Shown here: piece after piece, positions 5,198 to 5,909 of the stretch
Numbering within the stretch: position 1 is the stretch's first letter
Layout: every line of letters starts with the position of its first letter
Notes under the pieces: generated by a model
The model's input: the letters and a program-made list of their open reading frames with translations, nothing else
Databases searched by the model: none
Told to the model about the DNA's origin: nothing
Translations under genes and position numbers: made by a program
Source: Sphingomonadaceae bacterium
Lineage (GTDB): Bacteria; Pseudomonadota; Alphaproteobacteria; Sphingomonadales; Sphingomonadaceae
Direction of reading: 5' to 3'
Length of the DNA stretch: 5,909 bases
NCBI GenBank assembly: GCA_013821585.1
Contig: JACDGO010000147.1
Coordinates: 1-5,909, forward strand

Positions 5198-5909
5198 CAC
5201 GCGCCCTCGGGCGGAATCGGCCGTTCGCCGACGATGTTGATGCCATAGCCTTCGATCGCGACGACGTTGTGGTGGGCGTTGGTCAGCAGGATCATGTCGT
5301 GGACGCCGAGGTCGGCAAGGATCTGCGCGCCGATCCCGACGCTGCGCAGCTCGGTGTCGCGATCCGCCGCCCCGCCGCGCAACGGATCGGCGGCGCGCGC
5401 GCGGATCAGCAGGACGATGACGCCCGCGCCCACGCGGCCGACCTCGGTCATCGCGCGCTGAAGCGTGCGCTTGCGCGGCCCCGGCTGGCCAAGCATGTCG
5501 TCGAACAGCGAGATCGTGTGGACGCGCGCCAGCGTCGGCTCGCCCGCGACGACATGGCCCTTTTGCAGCACGAAGCTTTCCGAGCCGTCGACGCGGTTGC
5601 GATAGGTGAGCAGCCGCCATTCGCCGCCATAGTCGGAGGTGAACGGCGCTTCTGCGATTTTCTCGACGAGGTGGTCGTGACGCCGCCTGTAGGCGATCAG
5701 GTCGCGGATCGTGCCGATCTTGAGGTTATGGAATTGCGCGAACGACACGAGGTCGTCCATCCGCGCCATCGTCCCGTCCTCGTTCATGATCTCGCAGATC
5801 ACGCCCGACGGATTGAGGCCCGCGAGCCGCGCGACGTCGACCGCGGCCTCGGTATGGCCGGTGCGCACGAGCACGCCGCCTTCGCGCGCCACGAGCGGGA
5901 ACACATGGC
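5197..5909 (-). CDS. ribB: 3,4-dihydroxy-2-butanone 4-phosphate synthase with degenerate RibA-like domain (RibBX type), 5'-partial
   Basis: RibB turns ribulose 5-phosphate into 3,4-dihydroxy-2-butanone 4-phosphate and formate for riboflavin synthesis. Only the C-terminal 235 or so residues are in the window; the reading frame runs off the right edge as Gly-His-Val-Phe-Pro, an internal family motif, so the start lies outside. Counting from that Val, the RibB end shows [17 protein letters not shown] (7-23), [15 protein letters not shown] (34-48) and [12 protein letters not shown] (62-73). A GTP cyclohydrolase II-like domain follows (about 75-231) and keeps the end motif [14 protein letters not shown]. 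It lacks the zinc-binding cysteines: the only Cys in the visible part is in the RibB motif. The RQEGRG-type catalytic stretch is also absent. The domain is therefore predicted to have no cyclohydrolase activity, as in the RibBX proteins known from Proteobacteria. Overlaps ribH by one base. Confidence 0.93.
   Translation of the reverse strand, partial: HVFPLVAREGGVLVRTGHTEAAVDVARLAGLNPSGVICEIMNEDGTMARMDDLVSFAQFHNLKIGTIRDLIAYRRRHDHLVEKIAEAPFTSDYGGEWRLLTYRNRVDGSESFVLQKGHVVAGEPTLARVHTISLFDDMLGQPGPRKRTLQRAMTEVGRVGAGVIVLLIRARAADPLRGGAADRDTELRSVGIGAQILADLGVHDMILLTNAHHNVVAIEGYGINIVGERPIPPEGA

Noticed and set aside
4775..5620. Longer ribH reading starting far upstream within ribB
   Set aside because: The first half is an Arg-rich off-frame reading of ribB. 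RibH homology begins exactly at the Met at 5197, which has its own ribosome site.

Overview
This window looks like ordinary chromosome of a GC-rich alphaproteobacterium, most likely Sphingomonadales (Sphingopyxis or Sphingomonas type). The guess rests on a COQ9-family protein, a PEP-CTERM protein with the PEPATWA signature, a RibB whose fused RibA-like domain has no zinc ligands, and two palindromic intergenic repeats of a kind common in these genomes. It is inference; no marker gene such as rRNA is present.

Layout. Bases 1-635 (+) hold most of a coq9-like ubiquinone gene, probably cut at its 5' end. Convergent to it (589-1386, -) is a secreted PEP-CTERM protein. Its normal C-terminal membrane anchor appears disrupted by one extra base. 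Next come two minus-strand genes in a tight operon: lysC (aspartate kinase, 2502-3779) followed by a FabK-like/nitronate monooxygenase-family flavoprotein (1495-2505), which seems to start at a TTG overlapping the lysC stop. Divergent from lysC is ubiG (3898-4662, +). The short lysC/ubiG gap is mostly filled by an 83-bp palindromic repeat. A second, larger inverted-repeat element (about 4612-4772) lies between ubiG and the convergent riboflavin genes and supplies the last 16 codons of ubiG. The window ends in a minus-strand riboflavin operon: ribB with a degenerate RibA-like domain (5197-5909, cut at its 5' end), then ribH (4775-5197), joined by a one-base stop/start overlap.

Function. Two of the genes (coq9-like, ubiG) serve ubiquinone synthesis, two serve riboflavin synthesis, one opens the aspartate-family amino acid pathway, and the flavoprotein would use FMN. 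This is housekeeping content. I see no phage, insertion sequence, CRISPR array, defence system or RNA gene, and no convincing new system. The points worth checking are the frameshifted PEP-CTERM anchor, the repeat-derived UbiG tail, the repeat between lysC and ubiG, and the FabK-like character of the flavoprotein.
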